DNA of 64,000 bases from a bacterium (GTDB lineage Bacteria > 4484-113 > JAGGVC01), in contig JABRWB010000005.1 of NCBI GenBank assembly GCA_039961635.1, positions 1-64,000 of the forward strand, written 5' to 3'. This document shows, piece after piece, positions 28,500 through 36,352 of the stretch. Under the pieces are notes generated by a model, which was given only the letters and a program-made list of their open reading frames with translations, was not told where the DNA came from and made no database searches. The first letter of the stretch is position 1; each line of letters opens with the position of its first letter. The translations under genes and the position numbers were made by a program.

Positions 28500-28801
28500 G
28501 GTTGGTTCCTCCCGGCCTGCGCCGCAAGCGCGGCGGCGGACAGATCCTCATGCAGGTATCCGGCGTCCATCAGTTCCCGGTTGATCCGCCCGGCTTCGAT
28601 CTCCTCCCGCCGGATGCGGGCCATGAGTCCTGCGAACGCCTCCGCGGCCTCAGGCTCAATACCGTGCAGTTCCTCGATGCGCCGCATGCGGGCGTCGAGG
28701 TTGGCGAGCAGTTCGAGGGTGTGGTCCCGCAGGACACCGTCGCGCTTCTCTTGGGGTGATGGAATGAACTCCGTCAATCCGCCCTGTCTTCGAACGATCA
28801 T
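28496..28801 (-). CDS. Small hypothetical phage protein
   Basis: A 101-residue, mostly helical and charged protein (RRIEELHGIEPEAAEAFAGL). It lies between the tail protein piece and the propeller gene. The start follows GGAGGG at normal spacing, and the stop overlaps the next start (ATGA). No family recognised. Compact spacing fits a phage structural operon; it may be a chaperone or an assembly protein (inference). Confidence 0.65.
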   Translation of the reverse strand: MIVRRQGGLTEFIPSPQEKRDGVLRDHTLELLANLDARMRRIEELHGIEPEAAEAFAGLMARIRREEIEAGRINRELMDAGYLHEDLSAAALAAQAGRNQP

Positions 28802-28814
28802 AACATCCCTCCGA

Positions 28815-29492
28815 TCAGCTCAGCGTCGCGCCGAGGGTGTGAATCCTCGGATACACCAGGTTGTTGCCGGTCATCTCCGCCTTGTAGCGGACCTTGTTTC
28901 CGTTCGGATCGGAGAAGGTTCTCGTGAGCGTGTACTCGGTCCACTCCTGATCGATCTCCCGCGTCGTTTGGATCGACATCGGTTCCCAGGTCGCTCCGCC
29001 GTTGTTGGAAGCGAACCAGTTGATGGTCGTCCCGCTCGGGATGTTCATCTGGGTGTAGACCTTGGTGGAGGACACGCCTTGGGTGAGCTCGTTCCCGCGG
29101 TTCAGATACGCCCCCGCAGGGTCGTTGAGATAGCCGATGAGATTCACGTCCTTGTAGTTCAGCGCCGGGGAATCGTTGACAGCGTTGCTGGAGAAGATGG
29201 CCCTGAGGAGCACCTGTCCCGCAAGGTTGGGCAACCGTTCCTCTTCCGCGGGCACGATGGCGTCCCAGATGACACCGCCGTCGGTCGAATACTCCCAGAC
29301 GATGCCGCAGCCTTCCGGAATGGAGGAATACTCGTCCAGGTTCAGATCGCTGAACTGCACCCCGGTGATGGGCTGAAAGCGAACTTCGCCGGTGGACTGG
29401 AAGTCATAGCCATAGATTCTCATGGTGAGATCGGAGCCGTTGAGCGGCGTCCATGTCTCGGCGTTGGAGCTTTCCAGCAGCACACCGGCCAC
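28815..29492 (-). CDS. C-terminal piece of the interrupted phage tail protein
   Basis: This frame is the direct in-frame continuation of the 959-residue protein at 29529-32408 after a TAA. Reading across the stop gives a smooth join (SVRIATLG, stop, LGQNGVITRQTYVAGVLLES). The piece has Ser/Asn-rich beta segments (WFASNNGGATWEPM, TLTRTFSDPNGNKVRYK) typical of tail proteins. The nominal GTG start at 29492 has no Shine-Dalgarno site, so independent translation is doubtful. It is best regarded as the severed tail of one gene. Confidence 0.6.
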   Translation of the reverse strand: MAGVLLESSNAETWTPLNGSDLTMRIYGYDFQSTGEVRFQPITGVQFSDLNLDEYSSIPEGCGIVWEYSTDGGVIWDAIVPAEEERLPNLAGQVLLRAIFSSNAVNDSPALNYKDVNLIGYLNDPAGAYLNRGNELTQGVSSTKVYTQMNIPSGTTINWFASNNGGATWEPMSIQTTREIDQEWTEYTLTRTFSDPNGNKVRYKAEMTGNNLVYPRIHTLGATLS

Positions 29493-29528
29493 ATAGGTCT
29501 GCCGGGTGATGACGCCGTTCTGCCCCAG

Positions 29529-32408
29529 TTACCCCAGGGTGGCGATGCGCACGCTGTAGTTGGTGCTGTTGGTGAGCAGCACGACCGCGTAGCTGGTGTC
29601 CGCCTGGGCATAGAAGGGATCGGCGAAGACGATTTTGGTCTCGGCGTTCAGGTTGACCTCGCCCGTGGCTGCGACCTTTTCGGCCAGCACGACCTCGTTC
29701 GGCAGTCCGGTTGTGACTCCGCGGATTTGCACCGTCACGGGCACCGTCGCGTCTTTCTGAGTGAACCAGACGCCCACGGCGGAGATGATGCGGTTTTCGG
29801 TGAAGCTGAAGGTCTGTGCCAGGGGATCGCGCCTACGGTTGCGGAGCTGCCATCGCCAAACGATCCGCTCGACCGGGACGCGGATGATCCGCGGCGGCGA
29901 CGGCTGGACGATGATCTGCCGCTGGACGATGGTCCGCTCGACCGCGACCCGCTCGATGCGGGTGATGATCAGGGGATCGTTGATCTGCAGGTTGGCCTGC
30001 GCGGAGTAGACGCCGTCGGTTATCTCGACGATACGGTTGCCGTTGCGCGCGTTCTCGGGGATGACGAACGATGCGGTGACTCGGCCCGCGGTATCCGCGT
30101 GGACTCCCGACGCCACCACCTGGCCGTCGCAGCGGATTGTTACGTTGTTCGCGTTGGACAGGAAGTTGGCCCCGATCACGACGATCCCGGTCTGGCCGCG
30201 TCTGCCGATGTTCGGCGTGATCTCCACTGAGGCGTCGGGTTTTTCGAACACGGCGTAAGGGTTGATGTTCTTGACCTCGGACCAGTCGGTCTGCTCGATA
30301 AGTACGCGCCCCGTGGCCGGGAGGAGCGCGAGGCTTTCCTTGAACAAAGCGTTGCTTGCGGAGTGGTTCACCTCGAGCACGGTGGCCGAGGCGGCCCTGG
30401 CCGGTGCGGCGAAACTGCGGACCCGGTCGATGCGGGCGCTCCACTCGCTATGGTAGACATCGGATTGAGCGTCGTTCGAGAAGTCGTCGGAATAGACGCC
30501 CTTCTTGGTCTGGGCGTCCCGGTTCTGCAGCTCGTTGCTCATCTGAAACTGGGCGTCGTTGTATTTGAGGTCCTCGACGTCCTCGATGATCTCGTGGATC
30601 TGGTCCATGGTGATGCGTGTCAGCCCGAAATTGACGACCGTCAGGTCCACCGAGTTCGGCGGACAATCGACGCTGCACAGTCCGAGGGTGCCTTCCGGGA
30701 CGATGGTCAGCTTCGGCCAGTCGGCCGGAGAACCTGCCAACCGTTTGATCTCGCGGGTGGTGGCGCAAATGATGTCCTTGCGGCCGATGTAGTAATCGTA
30801 GTCGATACTGCAGTTGGAGCCGCCCACCGGCTCGTCGCCGATGTTCGTGCGGCCGAAGTTGATGATGGATAGATTGCCGGATTCAACCTGAACGGGAGAC
30901 ATGGTCAGGCCGCTCGTGTTGGAGGCGGGCGGGTTGCCGCCCGCGATCTCGTCGACGCCGTCGTCGATGTAGAACGTGACCCCGGAGGCCACGTCCTTGA
31001 GCCGCTGGAAGTCGGCGCGGACCGTGTTTTGCGTGCCGCGATAGATGCGGTATCCGGCTGCTCCGCTGACCGGCAGCCAGGAGAGGCGGTTCATCTCACC
31101 GGTCAAAGTATCGCGCGACACGACCTTGGCCGAGTCGTACTGAGTCTCTACGGTGGCGCTCTGCGCGGTGACCAGATAGAAATACTCATCCGCCGCCGGG
31201 TGTCCCGAGCGTCCGAACCAGCCGCCGTCCACATAGTCCGTCCCCTTGATCATCTGTTTGGTGTAGGTCCAACGGACGGTGTAAGTCGTGCCGATGGCAG
31301 GTTCGTTGCCGGAGCCCAGCCAGTTCACGTAGTTCCCTGACTGCTGCCAGTCCGCGCCTTCCTGAAAGACCATCGCACCCTGGCTTACCTCGAGGATGTC
31401 CACCACCGGGTTGGGGACGAGCAGATCTTCGCCGCCCCCGACGGAGCCGCGGGTGATGTTGGAGACGATCTCCACGATGGCTTCGACCTGAGTGGTTTCC
31501 TTGAGAGGTGTGCTGTTGAGCGCGTATCGCCGGGTGCCGACCACGTAAGTCTTCTGCTCGCCCCGGACCGACTTGACTGCCGTGGATTTGGGCACCAGAG
31601 TTGTCGTGGGCATGTCCTTCTGCAGGCGGAAGCCCTGAATGTAAGCGCGGCCCGCGTTGGTGATCACCTCGACGTTCTCGCCGTCGTTGTCGCCGATAAA
31701 GCTGTCGAGTCCTTTCACCAGGTAGCTGCCGGCCTGGTCATAGGTCCGCTCCGCCAGGTTCTGGAGCAGCGAATTCAGCCCTTCGTTCGCGGCGAAGGCG
31801 AGTTGGTCCTCGGTGATCGACGCCACGGTAATGCGGCTTCCGGGCAACGTCCCGAGCAGGCCCTGGAGATAGAGGTTCGATTTCTCGCGGACGGTCGCGG
31901 TCACGTCGCCGGTCTCACGGTCGAACTTGTGGAGGGCGACCACCTTCCGCTGGGTCACGTTGTTGGGAAAGGCTTCGCCGCTCGTGTCGTGATCTTTGAG
32001 AGAAAGAACCCATTTCTCCCGCTCGGCGGTGGGTTCGCCCGTGGCGGGGTTGATGAGCACGGCGTCCTGGTTGCAGCCGTAGTTGTACTTGAGCAGCTCG
32101 ACATAGACGTAATCCGCGCCGCTCGTCTTGGCCGGGTCATAAGTGAGCACCGCGCCGGGCACGCGCTCCAGGCAGCCGTCGATGTAGACCAGCCCCTCGG
32201 CCACGGTAAGCACATTGGCCGCGACCGTCACGCCGAAGCCGCTGACGATGGCCCCCTCCTTGAAGAGGATGTCCGCGAGCTTCCTGCGCTCGTGATTGAT
32301 GATGTCCTGCTGCTCGTTGAGCTCCGAGTCGAGTATGTCCCGGTCCTGGTGGTAGCGGACCCGCTTGTAGTTTTTCGCCGGGTCGAACCTATCGCGCGAG
32401 ATGGACAT
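29529..32408 (-). CDS. Phage tail/baseplate protein, DUF4815-like, truncated by TAA
   Basis: A 959-residue protein starting with MSISRDRFDPAKNYKRVRY-type residues and YHQDRDILDSELNEQQDI, characteristic of the DUF4815 phage family. The middle includes a fibronectin-like part (YYLVTAQSATVETQYDSAKV) and an IPT/TIG-like segment (NIGRRGQTGIVVIGANFLS). The gene ends at an in-frame TAA (29529-29531), after which the same frame stays open for 238 codons. Start ATG follows TTTAGGAGG. It is probably a structural tail gene now broken. Alternative: programmed readthrough. Confidence 0.68.
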   Translation of the reverse strand: MSISRDRFDPAKNYKRVRYHQDRDILDSELNEQQDIINHERRKLADILFKEGAIVSGFGVTVAANVLTVAEGLVYIDGCLERVPGAVLTYDPAKTSGADYVYVELLKYNYGCNQDAVLINPATGEPTAEREKWVLSLKDHDTSGEAFPNNVTQRKVVALHKFDRETGDVTATVREKSNLYLQGLLGTLPGSRITVASITEDQLAFAANEGLNSLLQNLAERTYDQAGSYLVKGLDSFIGDNDGENVEVITNAGRAYIQGFRLQKDMPTTTLVPKSTAVKSVRGEQKTYVVGTRRYALNSTPLKETTQVEAIVEIVSNITRGSVGGGEDLLVPNPVVDILEVSQGAMVFQEGADWQQSGNYVNWLGSGNEPAIGTTYTVRWTYTKQMIKGTDYVDGGWFGRSGHPAADEYFYLVTAQSATVETQYDSAKVVSRDTLTGEMNRLSWLPVSGAAGYRIYRGTQNTVRADFQRLKDVASGVTFYIDDGVDEIAGGNPPASNTSGLTMSPVQVESGNLSIINFGRTNIGDEPVGGSNCSIDYDYYIGRKDIICATTREIKRLAGSPADWPKLTIVPEGTLGLCSVDCPPNSVDLTVVNFGLTRITMDQIHEIIEDVEDLKYNDAQFQMSNELQNRDAQTKKGVYSDDFSNDAQSDVYHSEWSARIDRVRSFAAPARAASATVLEVNHSASNALFKESLALLPATGRVLIEQTDWSEVKNINPYAVFEKPDASVEITPNIGRRGQTGIVVIGANFLSNANNVTIRCDGQVVASGVHADTAGRVTASFVIPENARNGNRIVEITDGVYSAQANLQINDPLIITRIERVAVERTIVQRQIIVQPSPPRIIRVPVERIVWRWQLRNRRRDPLAQTFSFTENRIISAVGVWFTQKDATVPVTVQIRGVTTGLPNEVVLAEKVAATGEVNLNAETKIVFADPFYAQADTSYAVVLLTNSTNYSVRIATLG

Positions 32409-32458
32409 GGTTTTTCCTCCTAAATCTTGATGACCCCGACCAGCTCAACGCGCGTGTC

Positions 32459-32953
32459 CTAGGTCTTGTTGAAGTCGGGGATATTCTTCACTTCGTACAG
32501 GTAGCCGGGATCGAGCACCTCGCCGGTCGGGTTGGTGTCCGGGTGGTGAACGCCGTTCGCCGCATAGTCGGACTGAAGTCCGGCGATGTAGGCCACGTCG
32601 CCCCCGACGAAGCCGTATTCCCGGATGGTGATGCCGTTGGCCTCGTTTTCTTCGAAGCGGAAGAAGACGCCGATGGTCTGGGTCTCCTCGGCGGTTTCGA
32701 TGTAATGGATGCCGTTGACGATGAGCGTCCCTTCCGGGTCCTCCTTGAGAAAGGTGCGCTTGTACTGCTTTTTGCGGGCCCGCTCGTTCTTGAGAGCTGT
32801 CTGGTCGATGTCCGGCGCGGGCGGATTGACGGGATCGGTGAACGTGGCGTCGCCCTCGCCGATGGCGCAGTGGGTGATGCCCTCGATGGGATCGCCCATG
32901 AGCAGCCGCGCGGTGAGGATGCGGCCCATTTTGACGATGAGTCCAAGTGACAT
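32459..32953 (-). CDS. Phage structural protein, prematurely ended by TAG
   Basis: A 164-residue protein (GLIVKMGRILTARLLMGDPI start) with beta-rich repeats and the block IGVFFRFEENEANGITIREY. The frame stops at TAG 32459-32461 but continues with DTRVELVGVIKI and a second TAG at 32420-32422, which overlaps the Shine-Dalgarno of the next gene as is usual in phage operons. The first stop therefore looks like a loss of the last 12 codons. Start follows AGGAGG. Confidence 0.7.
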   Translation of the reverse strand: MSLGLIVKMGRILTARLLMGDPIEGITHCAIGEGDATFTDPVNPPAPDIDQTALKNERARKKQYKRTFLKEDPEGTLIVNGIHYIETAEETQTIGVFFRFEENEANGITIREYGFVGGDVAYIAGLQSDYAANGVHHPDTNPTGEVLDPGYLYEVKNIPDFNKT

Positions 32954-32966
32954 TGGTATTCCTCCT

Positions 32967-33428
32967 TCAGGTCTGGATCGTGTGGCCTTCGCGGATCAGC
33001 ACGGCGAAGACGGTCTGGCGCGCTTCCGCTTGACGGGATGTCTCGCGCACCACAAGCTGTTTCGAATCCGCCGTCCGCTCGATCCCGGCGAATACCGCGC
33101 AGCGGGTATCGCTCCGCCGTTCGACCGGCCGGTGAATACGGGCGGCTGCGTCGGAAAGGACCGTCGGGAAACGGACCACCCATCCCCGTAGGTCGAAGCT
33201 CCGCAGAACCGGCCGCACGATCACGGCCTGGATGTCGGCGGGGGCATCCACCTCCGCCGTGATCCTCAAGGCCGCGTCCGTGTCGCGCCGGATTGTCCGG
33301 GTCTCGGATACCGCGCCGACGGCCTCGAAAACGACCGCCGGGAAGGCCGGCATCCGGGCGCGGTTTATCGGAACCACGGGGCCCGCGAAAGGCGCTACGG
33401 CGAATCGATTTCCGCTACGGATTGCCAC
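32967..33428 (-). CDS. Hypothetical phage protein
   Basis: A 153-residue protein with a GTG start after GGGAGG, overlapping the end of the 43-residue upstream gene. It is Val/Thr/Arg-rich with predicted beta strands (AVIVRPVLRSFDL, GWVVRFPTVLSD). Its stop TGA is fused to the AGGAGG of the next gene. No family recognised. Position suggests a small virion or assembly protein. Confidence 0.65.
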   Translation of the reverse strand: MAIRSGNRFAVAPFAGPVVPINRARMPAFPAVVFEAVGAVSETRTIRRDTDAALRITAEVDAPADIQAVIVRPVLRSFDLRGWVVRFPTVLSDAAARIHRPVERRSDTRCAVFAGIERTADSKQLVVRETSRQAEARQTVFAVLIREGHTIQT

Positions 33429-33546
33429 GTCTCAGCCTCCCGGTGATTCTGTTCGCCTTGCCGACGTTCCGGACCACCCGGAACATCGGGGTCAGGCGTC
33501 CGGCGTTCGCCTCGATCTCCTTTTTGTTACCTTGCCTCACCGTCAT
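33415..33546 (-). CDS. 43-residue basic phage-type protein
   Basis: A short gene that starts ATG at 33546 and is rich in Arg, Lys and Asn (TVRQGNKKEIEANAGRL and FRVVRNVGKANRIT). Its stop overlaps the GTG start of the next gene by 14 bases. It sits directly after the 59-codon frame below in the same compact operon. Function unknown; the size is typical of small phage structural or assembly factors. Confidence 0.55.
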   Translation of the reverse strand: MTVRQGNKKEIEANAGRLTPMFRVVRNVGKANRITGRLRRGNP

Positions 33547-33550
33547 GGGA

Positions 33551-33730
33551 TCACTCCTTCACTGCGCACCAGCCCGGGCCGGACAGGTTGAAAATCTTGT
33601 AGGTGACTCCGCCGAGATCGAGGACATCTTCGGAGTCCGTAACACCTCCCCCGCGTGCGTAGACCTCGATCAGTTCGCCCCGCAGTTCCTTGTAGGCCAC
33701 CGTCGTATGGGCGGCGAGCCACGGAAACAA
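33551..33730 (-). CDS. Possible first, 5'-truncated gene of the phage fragment
   Basis: The frame is open from 33754 to the TGA at 33551, with no ATG. A TTG at 33730 follows AGGGG at about nine bases and would give 59 residues (FPWLAAHTTVAYKELRGEL, DVLDLGGVTYKIFNLSG), a sensible compact domain. Upstream the frame hits a TGA at 33755. No phage gene can be found further right, so this is where the phage-like block begins or was cut. Real start uncertain. Confidence 0.45.
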   Translation of the reverse strand: MFPWLAAHTTVAYKELRGELIEVYARGGGVTDSEDVLDLGGVTYKIFNLSGPGWCAVKE

Positions 33731-33971
33731 CGCGATGAGCCCCTGGCGCTGGGTTCAGGCATCGTGTAAAAGAGGGTGAAAGGATGCAACGGGGCTGTTA
33801 AACAAGGCGGGTCAAAAAACGGAGAACGGGAGAATTCGGAAAGGACATTTTCGGTGAGCGCCCGTAACCCCCAGGGTTGCACCCGGCCCCCGGGCCGCGG
33901 GCTTCGAAACGGAGAATCAGTGTAAATGTGCGGGCGGGCGTAAGTCGGCGTGGACACGCCGGAAACGACGA

Positions 33972-33999
33972 GACCCCGAGGGGATCACCCCACGGGGTC
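33972..33999 (-). terminator. Candidate terminator hairpin downstream of tRNA-Asn
   Basis: GACCCCG pairs with CGGGGTC around GTGGGGTGATCC on the minus strand, giving a strong GC stem about 40 bases beyond the tRNA 3' end. The T-run after it is weak (TCTCGTCGTTT). The adjacent 33755-34040 region holds no gene; it carries only this hairpin and GC-rich sequence. Confidence 0.5.
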
Positions 34000-34040
34000 T
34001 TGCGTTAACTAAGCACCGCCGAAATCAGCGGATTGAATTT

Positions 34041-34115
34041 TGGCTCCCCCGGGCGGATTCGAACCACCAACACACTGGTTAACAGCCAGCTGCTCTGCCG
34101 TTGAGCTACGGGGGA
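34041..34115 (-). tRNA. tRNA-Asn (anticodon GTT), CCA encoded
   Basis: The minus-strand 75 bases fold as a normal tRNA. The acceptor stem TCCCCCG pairs with CGGGGGA. The D stem is GCTC/GAGC and the anticodon stem is GCTGG/CCAGT around CTGTTAA (anticodon GTT). The T stem is GGTGG/CCGCC with loop TTCGAAT. A GCCA end is encoded. It lies at the right end of the minus-strand island, and its 3' end faces the island. Confidence 0.97.
34043..34055. repeat. Candidate proximal attachment repeat inside tRNA-Asn 3' end
   Basis: Same GCTCCCCCGGGCG as at 2348-2360, in direct orientation. tRNA 3' ends are the usual targets of site-specific integrases, and the orientation is right: the island would extend leftwards from the tRNA 3' end. 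The distance between the copies is 31.7 kb. Confidence 0.45.
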
Positions 34116-34299
34116 ACGGGGAGAGGAAGTGTACCCCCGCCCTTTCCCGCTGTCAAGAAAAACATCCCATAAGCACCGGAGGAGGGCGCCGCGCGTCGCG
34201 CGGCCCGAAAACCGCTCTTTCCGGTTATCTCGATTGCGCGATAAATCGTTTGCGAATAGGTCTTGCGACGCCGCGGCCCGCAATGCCCGCAGCCCTCTT

Positions 34300-34343
34300 T
34301 TATTCACAACTTATCCACTCACACTTCCTTCCGTTGTTGATAA
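34300..34343. other. Small cluster of DnaA-box-like sites
   Basis: TTATTCACA (34300-34308) fits the relaxed DnaA box. TTATCCACT (34311-34319) has one mismatch. The reverse complement at 34335-34343 reads TTATCAACA, also one mismatch. They lie in an AT-richer stretch of the 363-base gene-free region (34116-34478), upstream of a predicted membrane-protein promoter. No dnaA or dnaN gene is near, so this is not an established origin; a DnaA-regulated promoter is an alternative. Confidence 0.35.
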
Positions 34344-34344
34344 C

Positions 34345-34372
34345 TTGACTATTTCCCCTCGCAAGCTATATC
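34345..34372 (+). promoter_or_regulatory. Candidate promoter of the AMIN/SPOR-like operon
   Basis: TTGACT (34345-34350) and TATATC (34367-34372) are separated by 16 bases. The following gene starts about 105 bases downstream at a TTG. The three next genes are closely spaced and likely share it. Confidence 0.4.
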
Positions 34373-34478
34373 ATGCCGGCTGCAGGCGCGCTCCGGCCGG
34401 GCTTGTCCCGCGCCCAGCGCCTTCCGCCGCCATGTATCGCCGCCCAATCCATTCTGCCCGCGCGGGCGGGGTGCATCT

Positions 34479-35480
34479 TTGAGGTACAGACCGAGAAAAA
34501 GGCGCAAACCTTGGGCGCTTTTCGTGGTGATAATGCTTTCTGCGGCGGGCGTTGCGTTCAACCAGTTCTACCTCTCGCCGCAAACCCAGGACAGGGCAAC
34601 GCGCGTCGTCAACGGCGAGCTGACTTACGAGTTCGGCCCGTCCTATCCCGAGGCGCGGGAGATAACCGACCTGCCGCGCACAACCCCGGCCAAGCGGGAG
34701 GCAGCGCCCGTTTCCGAGGGCGACGGCGGCGGGATCGCGCCCCCTCCCAGCATCGTGCCGCGCGAGAACGAGGACGCGCCGCCGCAGGAGCCGCCCTCCC
34801 AGCCGGTAAAGGCTGAGCCCGCGCAGTTCAAGGACGCGGGATTCTTCGCGGGCGGCAAGGCGGATTCCGGCGTGGTGATATCGGGCATCCGGTTCGGCAG
34901 GGAGGCTTCCTACCGGCGCATCGTGATCGATTACGGCGTGCCGGACGCGTCGAATCCGAACAAACTGGTTCCGACCTCGGTTCATCCGAAATACAAGGTC
35001 GAGTACCGCTCCTGCCCGTTCCGTTTCACGGTCACGTTCGAGGGCGTGAAATATTCGGACAACGCGACCGTCCAGAAAAAGTACGCGCTGCCTTTCGGGC
35101 TTGTCACGGACGCGAAAGGGATGGTCAGACAGCTCGAATTCTTCGTCACGAAGCCGGCGATGTTCAAGGTGATAGAGTGCGACGACCCGGCTCGCCTTGC
35201 GATTGACGTGATGTACCGCGAGGACGCGGAGATTCCCACGGTTCAGGTCGTGCAGGTGATCGGAATCGACAGCGTCGCCGCGGCGTTCAACCTGATCGAG
35301 ACGGGCGCCTTCCCCGAATCTTTCCAGCCGCAGGTTATTGCCATCGGCGAGCAGTTCTTCGTCGAGGGCATTTACGACACGCTAGAGGCCGCGGCGAAGG
35401 TGTCGGGCGAGCTCGAGAACATGGGCTACTCGACGATAATAAGCGAGAGGAAAGGCAACGCCTTTCCAGCGGAGAGTTGA
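34479..35480 (+). CDS. Membrane-anchored protein with AMIN-like and SPOR-like parts
   Basis: A 333-residue protein. A basic start is followed by one transmembrane helix (WALFVVIMLSAAGVAFNQFY), then a Pro/Glu-rich linker to about residue 110. A beta-rich AMIN-like domain follows (YRRIVIDYGV, FRFTVTFEGVKYSD, CDDPARLAIDVMY). The last ~75 residues (FFVEGIYDTLEAAAKVSGEL and GYSTIISERKG) resemble a SPOR-type peptidoglycan-binding domain. The start is TTG. The architecture suggests a periplasmic cell-wall-associated role, which is inferred. Confidence 0.65.
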   Translation: MRYRPRKRRKPWALFVVIMLSAAGVAFNQFYLSPQTQDRATRVVNGELTYEFGPSYPEAREITDLPRTTPAKREAAPVSEGDGGGIAPPPSIVPRENEDAPPQEPPSQPVKAEPAQFKDAGFFAGGKADSGVVISGIRFGREASYRRIVIDYGVPDASNPNKLVPTSVHPKYKVEYRSCPFRFTVTFEGVKYSDNATVQKKYALPFGLVTDAKGMVRQLEFFVTKPAMFKVIECDDPARLAIDVMYREDAEIPTVQVVQVIGIDSVAAAFNLIETGAFPESFQPQVIAIGEQFFVEGIYDTLEAAAKVSGELENMGYSTIISERKGNAFPAES

Positions 35481-35770
35481 TGTTTCTCGAAGGCGTCAAC
35501 TGGGCGGGCGTGGGGCTGATGATGGTGTCGCTCGCGGCGATGTGGATGCTTTTTGCGGCGGCGGCGCGCCGCGCGAAGGCCGAATCCGCGAGGGAGCAAC
35601 CGCACCTGCGCGGCGTCCGGGAGCGCATCGAAGCGATAGAGGCGCGGGAGCGGATGAAGCACGGGCGCGCGATCCACGCGGACGGGCGCGCGCTGTCCCC
35701 GGACGAGATTTCGTTCCTCGATCGCGTTTCAGAGTGGCAGACCGAGCGGCTTTCACGCTCCAAGGGGTAG
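35480..35770 (+). CDS. Small single-pass membrane protein
   Basis: A 96-residue protein with one N-terminal transmembrane segment (GVGLMMVSLAAMWMLFAAAA) and a charged helical cytoplasmic tail (RERIEAIEARERMKHGRAI). The ATG overlaps the stop of the previous gene (TGATG), so it is coupled to it. Family not recognised. Confidence 0.65.
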   Translation: MFLEGVNWAGVGLMMVSLAAMWMLFAAAARRAKAESAREQPHLRGVRERIEAIEARERMKHGRAIHADGRALSPDEISFLDRVSEWQTERLSRSKG

Positions 35771-35779
35771 AATAGCCGG

Positions 35780-36241
35780 GTGTCGCAGGAAATCACAGCC
35801 GGCTCGGCGGGCGGTTCGAGCAAAGGAAAGAAGTGGGCCAAAAAAAAGGCCGGGCGCGGCGCGCTCGCGGTCATACTCGACCTGCTCGCGATCCTGTTCC
35901 TGGTAATCATCCTCGGCGCGGCGGTAGGCGCGATCGTCGCAACGGACTACGTTTACAACATCCTTGACGAGATGAGCAGCCTGCATTACGACGTGGTCGA
36001 GGAGCGCATCCAAAAGTACCGCGCGTACTTCGACAACCTTCAGCGCGAGGGCAACGACGTGCGGGAGAGCGCGCCGCTGATTGACAAGGGCGAGAAGTTC
36101 TATCTATGGCGCGTCACGCGGCGCGGCGAAAGCGAGGGGCGGCTGTACAAGTGGAAGGTTGACCTCCAGACGAACGAGGTCACCGCGGTCACATCCGCCG
36201 CGAAGGAGCTGGACGCGGCGCTTGGCTTCGGCGGCGGCTAG
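35780..36241 (+). CDS. Hypothetical membrane protein
   Basis: A 153-residue protein with a Lys-rich start, one long hydrophobic segment (LAVILDLLAILFLVIILGAA), a helical stalk (YVYNILDEMSSLHYDVV) and a C-terminal soluble part that could form a small beta domain (FYLWRVTRRGESEGRLYKWK). It begins with GTG. It follows closely on the two preceding genes. No family recognised. Confidence 0.65.
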   Translation: MSQEITAGSAGGSSKGKKWAKKKAGRGALAVILDLLAILFLVIILGAAVGAIVATDYVYNILDEMSSLHYDVVEERIQKYRAYFDNLQREGNDVRESAPLIDKGEKFYLWRVTRRGESEGRLYKWKVDLQTNEVTAVTSAAKELDAALGFGGG

Positions 36242-36352
36242 CGGGCGCGCAAATTCTCACATTCGCAAAACCGCATCCCGCGCGGGCGCGCGCGCGGTAG
36301 AATCGCGGCGCGGGCGCGAAGTCCGCGAATCCGTCTCCTTCGGAGGGAGGCA

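Noticed and set aside
27561-30230. An 889-codon plus-strand open frame
   Set aside because: It lies opposite several phage genes, has low-complexity Asp/Gly/Arg content and no motif. GC-rich shadow frame.
28815-32953. Stop-codon reassignment in the phage block
   Set aside because: TAA and TAG are both affected, while all other gene ends in the block are normal stops adjacent to Shine-Dalgarno sites, so mutation is more likely.
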